Positions 22,430-34,904 of a stretch of 64,000 nucleotides of DNA are shown here, piece by piece; within the stretch, counting starts at the first letter, position 1; each line of letters starts with the position of its first letter. Source of the stretch: Impatiens glandulifera (lineage: Eukaryota; Streptophyta; Magnoliopsida; Ericales; Balsaminaceae); contig NC_061867.1 of the NCBI RefSeq assembly GCF_907164915.1, forward strand, positions 33,105,751-33,169,750. The letters run 5' to 3'. A program made the translations under genes and the position numbers. Under the pieces are notes generated by a model. That model made no database searches. It was given only the letters and a program-made list of their open reading frames with translations, and was not told where the DNA came from.

Positions 22430-23654
22430 CAAAAACATATTTACAAACTTTTTGGTACCCACATTCACTTGGGTCCTCGATCAATCAGTCCATTAGGAAT
22501 CCATATTTGGGTTATTTTGATGGACTTTCTTTTTTGTGTAGTAATAAGTGCGTATGATTTTGACTTAGTAGACGTCTTCCTGCTAGCCACTAATCCCTTA
22601 ACTTTAAATGATGGTTTTATTTTAAAACTCATTGACTTCTTGTCAGGTTTTAGTTTGCTAGACTTGCTAGCTGCATCTAACTTAAGTTTCAACCAGCTAA
22701 TTATTGGTGGAGTATAAGTTATCTCATCCTTTAAAGTTAAATTCTCATAGTTTGGATCAATTCCAATGCCGGTTAAACTCCCTTTGACAAAGCTTATTGG
22801 CTTAAGCCTGTGAGTTGTTGAGTTTAACTTATTATAGGACTTGTCTAAGTCATTTCCATTAAATCCTAGACTAGATTTATATCTGGAAGGCTTCAACAGA
22901 CTGATCTGATATTTGACAACTTCTCTAGACCTTGTCCAACAACTTACAATATAGGATAAACGTTGGTTTTCAGAAAATATAGTTTGAACTTTTTATTTGA
23001 GCATCTCATTCTCAAATGAGAGCTCATCTTCATTTTTTTCGAAAAGTTTTGGTTATAAATTTGAGATAAATAAGAGTTATTAGATTCATATTTTAATTTC
23101 ATTTCATTAAATGAGTTTGATAACTTCTTGTACTCACTAACCATGTCATTGAGTACAGAAGTCAGTTCATCTTTTGTAAAATCTTTTGAGGAAGAGTCTA
23201 GTACCATTTATTTGTCGTCTGCCATTATGCATGTGACATATTCGTTGTCGCTTTCGCCAGATGAGTCTTCTAAATCACTATCGCCCCATTTAGACTTGTT
23301 TTTAGCACTTACAAGAGCCTTCTACTTAGTTAGGTTCTTCTTTGTTTAAACATTACAACCATAGATTTGGATGAGCTTCTCCCATATTTCTTTAATAGAG
23401 GATCATGACTTGATCTTGCTGAACACATCCATGTTGAACGACTTGTACAAGATATCTCTGGCAATATTGTCTAAGTTGTTCATCATCTTTTCTTCATTCG
23501 TCCATTCACATTTTAGTTTCTCAATCTTTATAGGACCATTAGAGATGACATACAACATGTCATAATCGATAGCAGCCAAATGAGCTTGCATCTTTATCTT
23601 CCATCAATCATAGTTTTCTTTTGAGAACATGGGAATTTGATTAACTCTAGACAT
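22430..23654 (-). pseudogene. Copia gag of element B, zinc knuckle deleted
   Basis: Starts at 23654 (MSRVNQIPMFSKENYD, then a stop). 23591-23403 reads MQAHLAAIDYDMLYVISNGPIKIEK, the start of the UBN2-type domain. The sequence then jumps near 23345 to the acidic tail (KNKSKWGDSD...), so most of the gag core and the CCHC knuckle present in element G are missing. 22896-22465 holds the Lys-rich linker ending TQIWIPNGLIDRGPK. Confidence 0.8.
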
Positions 23655-23690
23655 GATTCGGGTTTTTGTTGCTTGAGAATAGAAAACAGA

Positions 23691-23702
23691 GCTCTGATAC
23701 CA
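23691..23702 (-). other. Primer-binding site of element B
   Basis: Sense TGGTATCAGAGC, a perfect match to the initiator tRNA-Met complement, two bases inside the 5' LTR end at 23705. Confidence 0.9.
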
Positions 23703-23704
23703 AT

Positions 23705-25391
23705 TGATAGGATCGATGTAATTAATAGAGACATGGGGTTTAACTATTGATAACAACTTCGGACAAACAGATTGATAGAAATCCTGTTAAGGATTAATAT
23801 CTCTTTCTATTATTCGCAAACCTTCAAAAACACTTGAAACGATTCAAGTGCGGAATTGTTTGTTTGGGTTTGAAGCCTTGAAAAGAACAAATCAATATGT
23901 TTATGGATGTTCAAAGCTAACTCTCCTACGTCACCCGTTCTTCCAACAACTAGAAGGATTTCACTAAACTTCTTGAATCAAATAAAGTTCACTAAATAAC
24001 TAGCACTTTGTCGAACAGAACATACCCTGTTCAACTTACAATATGATTAAGAATATCTCTCAGCTAAAGCAATGTTTTTGATTCTCTCTCTTGAACTTGA
24101 GTATGATGTACAATTAGTAAGTGCTAGAGTGATTCAGTAATTCGTGAGTAATGTGAGAAGAGTAACTTGTAATTTTTATGGTCGATTTGTTCGTTGTCCT
24201 TGAGCAGATAAATATAGTAGAAGGACACCAACGGTAAAATCTTCTATATGGACACGTGGCACGCGCCCATAGGATGGCCGCCTAAAGGATAGAGTACAAC
24301 AGACTCTATGCTTCTGGAACGTGGCCGTACTGAACGGTAGTGCGCGAGATATCCTTCTGCAACTGTCCTTTACTGAACAAGTAGTGGGAGGAATATTTGC
24401 GTACATGTCATTAATTCATTTGATGCAAATAGCTGGTGTACTGAACTGCAAGAGAAAGTGGAGCAGAAAGTAGTGTACAATTAGTTGATCGTGGGTATAC
24501 GTATGCTAAGTTCAGAAGGCTGTTGAAGCGAGGTATTAGACGAGCTCTATTAGACCACCAAGTCTAATAGAGTTAGACACCGACGTCTATCAGAGAGATC
24601 CATTAGACTGCCACATCTAATGGAGTTACACTGCAACGTCTAACTACGCATCCCATTAGACTACCACGTCTAATGGAGTTAGACTAGCACGTCTAACTAC
24701 GTATCTGTTAGACTGACACGTCTAACTACGCATCTGTTAGACTAACACGTCTAACTACATATCTATTAGACTCACACGTCTAACTACATATCTGTTAGAC
24801 TGACACGTCTAACTACGTATCTGTTAGACTGGCACGTCTAACTACGTATCTGTTAGACTGGCACGTCTAACTACGTATCTGTTAGATTGGCACGTCTAAC
24901 TACATATCTGTTAGACTAACACGTCTAACTACGTATCTGTTAGACTGACATGTCTAACTACGTATCTGTTAGATTGGCACGTCTAACTACGTATCTGTTA
25001 GACTGGCACGTCTAACTACGTATCTGTTAGACTGGCACGTCTAACTACATATTTGTTAGACTAACACCTTTAACTACGTATTTGTTAGACTGACACCTCT
25101 AACTACGTATCTGTTAGACTGACATGTTTAATTACGTATCTTTTAGACTGGCACGTCTAACTACGTATTTGTTAGACTGACACGTCTAACTACGTATCTG
25201 TTAGACTGTCACGTCATCTGTTAGACTGACACGTCTAACTATGTAACACGTCTAATTAGCCTACTTAGACCGCGTCTAACTTAGCCAAATCTGATGCACA
25301 TGCATAGAAAAAATTAGACTGCTTAAATTATTTTAATCATAGTTAAGTTTTACGCATACATCATCAAAATAATGTTAATCAAATAAAATTA
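23705..25391 (-). repeat. 5' LTR of element B, outer end truncated
   Basis: + strand start TGATAGGATCG at 23705. It matches the 3' LTR (7381-9112) through to AATCAAATAAAATT at 25391, where the expected final TGACCCAACA is missing and unrelated sequence begins. Confidence 0.85.
24540..25260 (-). repeat. Palindromic tandem array in B 5' LTR
   Basis: The same 29-bp unit as in the 3' LTR array (GTTAGAC-TGGCAC-GTCTAAC-TACGTATCT on the + strand), about 19 regular units after a leader of CCATTAGAC-type palindromes. The two B arrays differ in unit order and point changes. Confidence 0.9.
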
Positions 25392-27252
25392 TGAATTTTG
25401 AAGTATAATATTGTTGTTAGTAATTTTGTACAGGAGCCTTCAAAATTATACTTCAGTGCAGGAGCCTTCAATATTGTTGTTAGTAATTTCAAGTATAATA
25501 TTGTTGTTAGTAGTTTCAATAGAGAAAACATGTCAAAAATCAAGTTGAATCGGGAGAGTCAAGAGCGGGCCAACAGAAGTTAACACGTTAGGTCGCGTAC
25601 CAAAAAAGATTAAAAAATGTGTGTTCTAACATCATAATGACGCCATGCACCAGATTATTTGAATAAAAACGCTTGAATATTTGTATTTGAGGTTTTATTT
25701 CACTAAAGAAATCTTGAAGAGAACTTCAACTTGGAAAAATCATCTAACTCTCTATTCTCAATAGAATTAGATATTCTGGGATGATTTGTAAAGCTTTAAG
25801 ACTCCACTATGATGTTCATTTATATCCAAAATGGAGTTGACGCTCTTAAGCCCCGAATCGGTGGTACAAGACGATGCGATCAAGACGTAATTAAACCAAA
25901 CATTTTCATGGTGTATAATACATAACTAAAGCTATAGTGCTTGGAATTTAGATTTTTACCTACGGTTGAATGAAACCAGTCAATGAATAAGAAGGTCAAT
26001 TTAGTTCAACAATCCGATAGAGGTTCACCTACTTCATTTCTGGAGAGAACTTGGGCATGGCGTGACTTTGAAATTTATATCTTTTGTTTGGCTTAACCAT
26101 TTTTAGAAAACGAGATACCTTTTAAATTCCTTTGAGTTAGATTTCTTTTTATACCAAGTAGAGCTCAAAGTTTGACCTACAACCCACACTAGGTCGCTTA
26201 TATTCCAATTTTTATACCAAGTAGAGCTCATAGTTTGACCAATATTCCATCAAGAATTGCATGGACTTGCAGACAATAACGAAAATTTCTTCCAATAAAA
26301 ATATTGTAGCTAACAAACTCACCTTTCCAACGTATACTAGGTCAGCCTCAATGATGATCGGAGTCAAGAGTTATGGAAAATATAGTTTCGGTTGAACTAG
26401 GATAACTGAAAATCAAAACGAAAAAAAGCCTCAAAAAAGGGTAACTCATTTTAAACTTTACAATTTGGTTTGATTCAAAGCTTAAGGTGTATCCCAATTG
26501 GTTAACTACAATTTTAGACTCGGCAAAGACTAGACTGAGTGGAAGAATAGGTCGGTCTAACTAATTTAATGAGTTACTATTTCCTAATTCCAAGGATTCC
26601 AAAAATACCCCTCATAGAGGTATTTAAAGTGATTACTGATAAATTTTGAAAACACGGTAGCTATAGAGAAGGATTTTGTCTATATTTACATTTATACTAG
26701 AGAAAGATTAGGCTTGGAGAGAAATCAACAAACTCAAAAACAGTTCTTGGGAGATTCTAGCGAGAAGTTTGTCTTCTCCAACGAGTTTGATCCACTAACG
26801 TTTACTTTGGTTTAGTAGCTTATCAAGTAGGCTTCTATAATAGTATGATGTAGTTTATTCAAGACGTCGGTTATGTACACCGACGTCAACGTTATGTTGA
26901 TTTCATTGATTGTCTTAATTAAATTATACTTTGATTTTTAATTTATGAATGTTTGAATGGTGTTTGATTGAATGATTGGTTAACATAGCTTTTAAAGTCC
27001 TAGGTTAGATAGAGTCTTAGTTAGGAATAGGCTAAGCCTTGACTAGCCTCGTTTCTAAAAAATATATCGCCGGAATCTTCAACAATTGATCACTAGAGGA
27101 AGAATTGCCGGCCAGTTCTTCGAGTGCATTCAAGGTCTCTCCTTAGTGTGGTGTTAGTGCATTCGAAGTTCTATAGGATGAGGAGAAATCCTATGATGGT
27201 TGAGGAGCCAACGCCTTGTCGGAAGACGAGTTACAAGAGGTAACCGCCGTCT
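25392..27252. other. No gene seen; possible decayed LTR sequence
   Basis: 25398-25510 holds short direct repeats (AGTATAATATTGTTGTTAGTA twice; CAGGAGCCTTCAA twice). TACCAAGTAGAGCTCA occurs near 26155 and 26216. GGTATTTAAAG near 26620 could be a TATA box of an old LTR. No ORF or terminal repeat is clear. Confidence 0.35.
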
Positions 27253-29846
27253 GTAGACACTCAATTTTCACACATAATTTTATAATTATGCTTTTCATAA
27301 ATCTGAGCCTATAAAATTTTCTCGAATTCATTCACGGACTGATTGTACGATTTATATTAAAGATGATTATTTTTTAAAACAATTGAGTTTTTGAAAATAA
27401 TTGATTTTGGATTCTTAATAAAGTTAAGGTAGTAATTTGTCTATGTTACAAAACTTAGAGAAGTTATTATACTTAAAATATTCAAGGTTTTATTTAATTA
27501 ATTACCTTGGGTATTTATAAAAAAATAAAAATTAAAAAAATTATTTACAAAATATATATTAGCGTTTTTTATAAAATTTCGTTAGGTATATTTTGTTTTC
27601 TTTTATTTAGATTAGTTTGTTAGATTAGTTAGATTAGATTTTGCAATTTGATTTCTTGAATAAGTTAGTTAGTATTTTATTATAATTATAATTGTTCCTT
27701 AGAAATAGGAATAATTAATAATAATACAATTGCTTTCTTTAATTGTTTGTTTTAATTTTATTTCTTTTGTAGGATAAAGGGAAATGGGTCAATCCAAGAT
27801 CCACATGCAAGATCCGGATCAGATTTGTGAATAGAGATAGGAAGATCCAAATCAAAGGCAAATCAACCCGAAGTAAGGCCAAGGAAAGGATCCAATTGAC
27901 GGATCCGACCGGTCACCCGACTAATGGACCGACCCATGCCCAAGATTCGACCCATGAAATCAAATGTTAAAAGAGTTAGGTGAAGGCAACGGTCATCTTC
28001 TTGATGGTGACAACCACAAATCTTGAAATGACGATTCTATCATGTGCGGTCAAAAGAAAATAAAAGAAGTTGCTAAAAAAGAGGAGGAAGTGGCAAGAGA
28101 GAAAGTTTCAACGTGTGTAGAAGAAAAGATTGAAGACTTGGTTATTTTTTAATTATAAAATTAAAATGACCAAGTATTACATCATTATTAAATAAAGATT
28201 AAATCTCATTGGATTGAAAACTTGATTTAGTGACATGTCAAGTGGAGATTGCTCCATTATTTTAAACATTTATAAATGTTTAAAATAGTTTTCTTTCCAA
28301 CGGTCAAGTTTGTTAAATGGGCCTTTGGGCCGTAGGGTTTCATAGCTTTGCCTATAAATACCACTCTTAACACCTAGCAAAGGGCCTCGACTTCAACTCT
28401 CGACATTCAACCTTCTCTACCTCTCCTTTCTACCTTCTCTTTTGCATTTTATCTAAAAATCTGCCCTCTTTCTTTCAAGAATCTAAACAAGAGCTCCAAC
28501 TAGTTTTGTTGGGTCATAAGCCTTTTGTTTAGAATTTCCATTTCTCTTTGCAAAGAAGCAACCCCATTGTAAGCCTCTTTGCACAATTTTTTTTTATATA
28601 TTTCAATTTGAATTAGAAATTGTTTTATTTATTTATTTATTTTATCTTGCACTCAAATCCCATACATTATTCCTCTTAAGTTTGCTATTTTGATAAGCGT
28701 GTAGGATTTTCTTTATTTTGTATGTATATATGTAACATAATAAAACATAACTAAAAAAAATAAGATAAAAATTTCAATGTAAATAAAAGGTACTTGACCA
28801 AAAAGAAAAAAAGTTTCTTTTTAAAACCAAAATCGGCCCTTGAATTGGCCATTTAAAAAGACTCTAAAGCATAACAAAAAAACAGAAAGTATAAAAAATA
28901 AAATAAAAAAATAATAAAAAAAAATCTTTTTTTTATATACAGTTTTATTTATTTATTTTATATTTTTGAATGGTTAGATTTAAGTATTTTGCATATATAA
29001 ATGTATACTTATATGTTAATAAAAAAAATTGGATTTCTTATGCAATTTGGGATTCATTTGGATCACCATAAATAAGTTAGAATAGGGTCATGTTGAAAAC
29101 CTGAAGCTGACCCAAGACCGAGGATCCATGACTTAGAACTGAGAAATGAGGACCAAGGACCGAGCATCAAAAGACCTAGAACCGAGGATGGAGGACCGAG
29201 CTGCATTTATTTGTTTATTTATCTTTTTATTTATTATTTTATTTTCTGTTTTCTTTAGTCTTAGGGTTTGTTGTAGGGTTTGTTGTTTGACATTTTTTTA
29301 TTTTGGTTAGTTAAGAGTTTGTGGCTTGCTTGATCCTAGGTTAGAAAAAAAATTTAAAATTAAACCCTAACTAAAATTGAACTTAGCCCAAACTTAGACT
29401 TAGAATTTTCTTTAGACATAGGATTTTTTATTATTATTATTTTTATTATTTTCATTATTATTTTTTTTTAAATAAAAAACCCCAAAATAGTAAAATTTTA
29501 GACCTTTAAATAATTCACTAAAGTTTCTTAAAAATTAATCTAGACTTAGGCCAATTAATTTCTGATTAATAACTTGCCTAGTTTTGATTTTTAGGATAAC
29601 TTTATATGTGAATTATTTGCTCTCGTTTTCTTTTATCTTTGCTTATTTGTTTATCTCATGCAAACCCATTAAATGTTTAAAATGGAGAATCCTAAAATGT
29701 AAAGCGTAAGAATGTTTTAAAGAAAGCCAAAATTAATTAGTAGAGACCTTAGGGGCGTTGTGGGACATAGTGTCTAAAAAACCCTTTCCCACACGTAACC
29801 AAACGCCGAACTCACATCTCTTAAATTCCTAATTTTTAAATTTAGG
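27253..29846 (+). repeat. Putative LTR of a Tat-like gypsy element K
   Basis: Starts TGTAGACACTCAATTTTC, a start I associate with Tat-type gypsy LTRs. TATA (TATAAATA) lies at 28353-28360 with a C/T-rich leader (CTTCTCTACCTCTCC) after it. The block ends before TGGCGACTCT (29847-29856), which resembles the primer-binding site of Tat/Ogre elements. A second copy that would prove LTR status is not in the window. Confidence 0.4.
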
Positions 29847-29856
29847 TGGCGACTCT

Positions 29857-31100
29857 CTAGTCGTGAGGTTAATTAATAAAAAATAGTTAAAAAAGGCCTA
29901 TGACACACTTACCATTAAAAAACTCCCAATCTCTCCCAGATTCGACGGGAAGGTAAGATATGGAGTTGTCTATAAAGCCTCGTTTTTTTAAAAACTTAAT
30001 TTTTTTTACATTAAAATTAATTCCCCTCACGTTTTCAAAAATAAATTTTTTAAAGAGTGTCCCAGAATTTTCAAACTAGTTGATCAAAAAATATTTTTTT
30101 TAAAAAAAATTGATCACACCGTCCAGTTTCTAGATCCGCATGGGAATCGTCCTTGATTTCTTCTACTCTTCGTTCTTATGTCTCGAAATTATTATCCGAG
30201 GTCGCCAATGCTTTGGCAAACCTCTGTGCGATAGATTTTAGCAGGCGAGGTAAATACGAAACCGGAGCGACATTGTTATAGAATGTCGGAAGTCCATGTC
30301 ACAGGATGTTCTTCAATGTTGGATTCCAATCACAAAGCAGACAATGGATATGCGACGAGACTGGAACTGATTCCGAGGTTACTTCTGAGAAGGCAAGGTC
30401 AGTCAAAGATTCTTTATGTAGCCATGGCATCGGGTAGGAAGAAGAAGAAGTACATTAGTTAAGATAAGAGTTTCTCAAGATAGGTTGTTTCCTTTGGACC
30501 TATGTGTATGGAAATTCGACAATTCAAAGCGATAAAATAATGGGAAATTATAAAACCACTATCAAGGTGTTTTGAGTACTCTTTATAGTGGAGTTCGTGG
30601 TCATAGACATGTAGCCCTCTTACAATCTGATCTTGGGGAGGCCATGATTGCATCAAGCGGGTGATGTAGCGTCTACGCTACACTAGAACATGATATTTGC
30701 TCATTATGGGAAATTTATTATTGTGGAAGGTGAAATTGCACAACCATTTGTTTGGCTACTTCTTTTGTAACCCAAGAAGTAGAACTCAATGGTTTTAAAG
30801 TCAATTCTATTTTCCCAACCCTAGCAAAATATCATGAATGAGTGAGTAAGAGCGATAAGAAGGGTATGGCACAATCCTATATAAGGGTTCGTAAAGTCTA
30901 GTTTCCTATTTATGGCTAGATTCATGTACTTCAATTCAGAATATTGACATTTGTATGAATGCAATATTAAACTTTGTTTTCTTCACATGAAATTACTAGA
31001 TAGGCTATTGGTATATGCATGTAAGTTAAAACAAGAAAGATAAAATTGAACTCGTTTTCAAAATCTATTTGTCTAAACTAGGAAAGTTCTGCAAAATCTA
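29857..31100. other. Leader-like sequence of K, no gene
   Basis: No ORF with recognisable gag, protease or RT. CCTATATAAGGG near 30878 is TATA-like. Most of the expected internal coding region of K is missing. Confidence 0.35.
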
Positions 31101-31512
31101 TGCAACGATTCATTCTATCTTTCTACAACCCATTAAGTTTGAGATACCTATGCTTAGGGTACTCTTGGAGAGCCATGTCATCGAGGAGAACTAACTCAAG
31201 TTGAGATATAGTCAGTTATCTCTCATAATGGATAAAAGGTTGGATGCTTTGTGCATAACCTAGGCTTATCAATGTCGCATGCCGGACTCTTTCAATAAGA
31301 AGGTCAAACCTCGACACTTGATGGAAGGAGATTTAGTCCTCCGTAAGACCCGAGAACTTCAGGATCCAAGAGGAAAATTTCAACCGTTGTGGGAAGGACC
31401 CTATGTCATCAAGTAAGTTTTCTTTAAGGGAGTTGCATGTCTCACTTCAATGGATGGTGACCATCTCTTTGCCCCATATAATGTTGACATGCTCAAGAAA
31501 TACTATGTCTAA
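31101..31512 (+). pseudogene. Gypsy (Tat-like) integrase C-terminus of K
   Basis: The frame reads FEIPMLRVLLESHVIEEN, LKLRYSQL, FNKKVKPRHLMEGDLVLRKT, then GKFQPLWEGPYVIK, LTSMDGDHLFAPYNVDMLKKYYV and a stop at 31510-31512. The GDLVLRK...GPYVI...NVDMLKKYY pattern is the integrase C-terminal domain that ends Tat-type polyproteins. Two internal stops are present. Confidence 0.75.
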
Positions 31513-31861
31513 AGGCGGGAAAATAAATTCTCGAGAGTCAGACCTCTTGTTTGAGCTATAGTTATTCTTTGTTCGTCAACCTAGCTAAGCTAAGTATTGT
31601 CCCCGAGTGGAGTATGATTTATATTTGTATCATCTCCCTTAGTGAGTGATACCCCCATGTGATTCTCAACCATGTGAGAATCTCCATCGTTGTAAGTTGC
31701 ATCTTCATGCACAATCCTTAAGATGTATTGAATTCAATTGTCAAAATTTTTTCCAGAGGAAGCCGTATCTTTATGCACAATTTCCATGATTTCTTGAAAC
31801 TCAATTTTCAAGAATATTCCTTGTAGAAAGTCGCATTTTCATGTGAAGTTTCCAAGATGTC
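31513..31861 (+). repeat. 3' untranslated tandem repeats of K, left segment
   Basis: From ~31690, degenerate ~75-bp units occur (…TTTTCATGCGCAA…AAGATGT-TTGAATTxAATTGTCAAGAAT…). Insertion E splits the array here; it continues at 34342-34424 and 36913-37090. Tandem repeats between pol and the 3' LTR are known for Tat/Ogre elements. Confidence 0.55.
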
Positions 31862-32340
31862 TATTACGGTCCAAATATAATTCTAGCACCTTCCATCGGT
31901 CCTATGGAACACTTGGGGCTTGAATTTATGTTTTTTGTTTAATATTCGGTTTTGATTCTAGTTTCTGTTATTTTACAAACTGAATTCTATTATGTTGTTA
32001 CAACAATAATCCTGAATATTCTGGGGCAAGGCAACAACTATATAAGGCTAATATTTCTTCCCTAAGGAACCATGGAATAATGAATATTTGAATTCTTTTG
32101 TGAAAATTCTTCACCCTTATTTTATTTTAGGTTTTGAACCTTTGTTTTGGACTGTTTGATATAGACCAGTAGTATTATTTTCTCACCATTGACTATTCTT
32201 TTCCCCTCATCCCAAATTCTCCACTACAAAACACTTCCACTGCCATTTGTTTATATATTTCCCACCCGGTCCTAGAGATCAAGAACTCGATTCTTGAAAT
32301 CAAGAACCCATAAATACTAGTTACAAGTTAAACTGTAATA
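31862..32340 (+). repeat. 5' LTR of element E (479 bp)
   Basis: Starts TATTACGG (TG mutated to TA) and ends CTGTAATA. Matches the 3' LTR, with the TATA CTATATAAGG near 32038. The 3' copy has ~20 extra bp near its start. Confidence 0.8.
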
Positions 32341-32343
32341 TCT

Positions 32344-32355
32344 TGGTATCAGAGC
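32344..32355 (+). other. Primer-binding site of element E
   Basis: TGGTATCAGAGC, a perfect match, three bases after the LTR. Confidence 0.85.
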
Positions 32356-32397
32356 AAGACGATTCTCTAATGATAGAAAACCCACCATCAAGCAGGG

Positions 32398-33160
32398 ATG
32401 GATTCTCTAAAGATCCTAATCGAAGGCTTGTCCCAAGAAACGTCTGCTATGCAAGCTTCAATGGATAGAAGGTTTGATGCCGCTGAAGAAAGATTGGCAA
32501 CCATTGAAAGTGGTGAGTTAAATAATGGCCAAGATTCCCGCACCCGACCCTATGTTAATGCTTCTTGTTACGGTCCTCCTAAGAATAGGCCCTTCCAATA
32601 TGGTCAACACTACATTCCTCTAATCCGACTCATAAAGGTTGATTTTCCTGAATTTGATGAGACTAATTAGGAGGGCTGACTCATATCTGCCGAGCAATTC
32701 TTTATAGTGGACAAGAAGAATGATGCCACGAAATTGGACATTACCTCATTCACTTTTCAAAAGAAGCAAGAATGTGGTATGGGTCATATTTGCAGAACCG
32801 CAACCTTAGAGAAGCCTTGTCATAGGATGTATTCAAGAGAGATCTCTTAATGCGATTCAGTCCTTCCATACACGACACCCCCATGATACGACGGATGAAC
32901 TTGAAGCAAGTCAGTACTATCCAAAACCAAGAAACAATATACAGGTCCATAATGAGCAGCATGCCCTTGCACATCACTGAAGAATCGCTACTGCCCGAGC
33001 CATCCAATGTTAACACCGCTTAGCCGAGCACAAACCGGACAATCGACCCCAAGAAAGGCCTATGTTATACTTGCAATGAGAAATGAGAGCCCAACCATAG
33101 GTGCAAATCCAAAATATTCATGGTCTCGGTTAATCATCAAGAAGTCCAAGAACCCCTCCA
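32398..33160 (+). pseudogene. Gypsy gag of element E
   Basis: ATG at 32398. MDSLKILIEGLSQETSAMQA and FDAAEERLATIES form a helical N-terminus, then LIKVDFPEFDETN, the start of the gypsy gag core. Two stops replace Leu and Trp that element J keeps (NLEGWL). The core continues in broken frames. Around 33057-33105 a knuckle-like C-YT-C-NEK...EPNHRC keeps the Cys and His residues but has TGA where J has a Trp. Confidence 0.75.
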
Positions 33161-33212
33161 AGAATCCACTCAAGAATTAGTCTTGTAGGGTATGCCTCGG
33201 GAATAGGTCAAC

Positions 33213-33563
33213 ATGACACAAGGCGACCAACGGGAGAAGCCCTTGGAAAAATTTTCGTGTTGCTGCCATGGTGAAAATAAGAGTAAGAACGAAGACCAAA
33301 TTGGTTCACTTGCGGCAATGACATCGAAAGACACTCCTGAAGATTTCCAGCACATAATCAAAGGCTTCAATACTCTATACCAGCAACCCAAAGACCGACC
33401 ACCAGTCAGGAGAATAATTAAAAGTCATGGCTGTTTGGCTTCCCTTGTGGTGATGGTCTGGAAAAAGGACTGGGCTTGGGTATTTGATGACACTCTAGTG
33501 TATAATTGGAAGAAGAATTGCTGCTTGGCTGATCCTGGGGTGCTGGGCCGATGGAAGGACTGA
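33213..33563 (+). CDS. Second ORF of gag-only gypsy element E (116 aa)
   Basis: Open from ATG 33213 to TGA. The last ~75 residues match the second ORF of F (35086-35502, minus) and a broken copy in J (62590-62800). Shared features are E-x-FQ-x-IIKG, QP-x-x-R-x-P-x-R, HG, VW-x-KDWAW-x-F, and the terminus GVLGR-x-KD-stop. E and F have diverged clearly, yet both keep this frame open with the same end, which argues for past coding constraint. Function unknown; it occupies the place of protease-RT-integrase and could be a remnant of a polyprotein segment I do not recognise. Confidence 0.45.
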   Translation: MTQGDQREKPLEKFSCCCHGENKSKNEDQIGSLAAMTSKDTPEDFQHIIKGFNTLYQQPKDRPPVRRIIKSHGCLASLVVMVWKKDWAWVFDDTLVYNWKKNCCLADPGVLGRWKD

Positions 33564-33839
33564 TTCTGAATTTTTGATAACACCATTGAGTATAAGTGGA
33601 GCTGAAAGATGTTTTATTTTTATATATGCATTAGGTCCCGATCAGCTCCACTATTGAAAGGATGCTGCCGAAAGTTTTTAAGGATTGCGGCCATAGAACC
33701 CGACATTTTATGGACTTGCTGAAAATCCGACCGAACAACAAAAGAAAAGAGTTCTCTTTGAAGTTGGCAGAATGCGAATTAGAGGCTAACCAAGCCACGG
33801 TCTCTTCGTCGAGGGCGAAGAATTTTGAAGTGGAGATAA

Positions 33840-34336
33840 TGTTACGGTTCAGAAATAAAGTCTATGGTCCAAATATAATTCTAGCACCCTTCATCGGTCT
33901 TATGGAACACTTGGGCTTGAATTTCTGTTTTTTGTTTAATATTTGGTTTTGATTCTAGTTTCTGTTATTTCTCAAACTGAATTATGTTATGTTGTTACAA
34001 CAATAATCTTAAACATTCTGGGGGCAAGACAACAACTATATAAGGCTGATCTTTCTTCCTCAAGGAACCATGGAATAATGAATATTTGAATTCTTTTGTG
34101 AAAGTTCTTCACCCTATTTTATTTTAGGTTTTGAACCTTTTTTTGGACTATTTGGTATAGACCAACAATATTCTTTTCTCACCCTTTACTCTTATTTTCC
34201 CCTCATCCCAAATTCTCCACTATAAAACACTTCCGCTTCCCTTTGTTTATATATTTCCCACCCAGTCCTAGAGATCAAGAACTCAATTCTTGAAATCAAG
34301 AACCCATAAACACTAGTTACAAGTTAAACTGTAACA
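33840..34336 (+). repeat. 3' LTR of element E (497 bp)
   Basis: TGTTACGG...CTGTAACA after the purine tract GAAGTGGAGATAA (33827-33839). Confidence 0.85.
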
Positions 34337-34429
34337 ATGTCTTGAATATAATTGTCAAGAATCCTTCTCTAAAAAGGCGCATTTTCATTCGCAACCCCCA
34401 AGATGTCTTGAATTTGATTGTCATAAATA

Positions 34430-34904
34430 TGTTACGACTTGTTTCGTAAAGTGTGTTTTGGGTTCAAGAATCACGTTCTTGATCTATAAGACCGGTGAAA
34501 TTCTACAATCAAAGGGAAGTGGAAGGGTTTCGATAGAGAATTTGGGGGGAAGAGATAGAAGAATCAAGGGTGCGAAGAGAATTATTGTTGGTCTATACCA
34601 AACAGTCCATAATAATAATAATAGACGAATAGGGGCGAAGTCATATCTTCATCATTCTATTCATGGGTCCTTGGGGAAGAAAGATCAGCCTTATATAGGT
34701 GATGTCTTGCCCCATAATATTCGGTTACAACAACTTTAAAAGAATAAAAGAATTCGGTTTGTAAAATAGAAAAGAAAAGAAAACAAAATAATAATACAAC
34801 AAAACAGAAATATGGCCCATGTGCTCACTAAGACCGAGACCGGGTGCCGAGGAACGTTGCTGGAATTTATTCTAGGACCGAGACCTTGATTTTAGACCCT
34901 AACA
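34430..34904 (-). repeat. 3' LTR of element F (475 bp)
   Basis: + strand TGTTACGACTTG to GACCCTAACA. Nearly identical to 36225-36699, so F is a recent insertion. It contains TATA (sense CTATATAAGG) near 34690 and the short run ATAATAATAATA. Confidence 0.9.

Larger units (their letters stand above)
7381..25391 (-). mobile_element. Copia element B, full order, with nested element C
   Basis: A minus-strand Ty1/copia element. Reading its sense from high to low coordinates: 5' LTR (25391-23705), primer-binding site (23702-23691), gag, protease, integrase, first part of RT, nested insertion (20536-12265), rest of RT, RNase H (to 10993), spacer, ORF2 (10123-9344), polypurine tract, 3' LTR (9112-7381). 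Without the insert it would be about 9.7 kb. gag and pol carry stops and deletions; ORF2 is open. The 5' LTR lacks its last ~10 bp, so no target duplication can be shown. Confidence 0.85.
31862..34336 (+). mobile_element. Gag-only gypsy element E (2475 bp)
   Basis: Flanked by the perfect duplication ATGTC (31857-31861 and 34337-34341). 5' LTR 31862-32340, primer-binding site, gag, a second small ORF, polypurine tract, 3' LTR 33840-34336. There is no RT or integrase, so it depends on another element's enzymes. It shares this layout with F and J. Confidence 0.85.

Noticed and set aside
34458..34739. 93-aa frame repeated at 36253-36534
   Set aside because: It lies antisense in the two LTRs of element F; identity reflects LTR duplication, not a gene pair.
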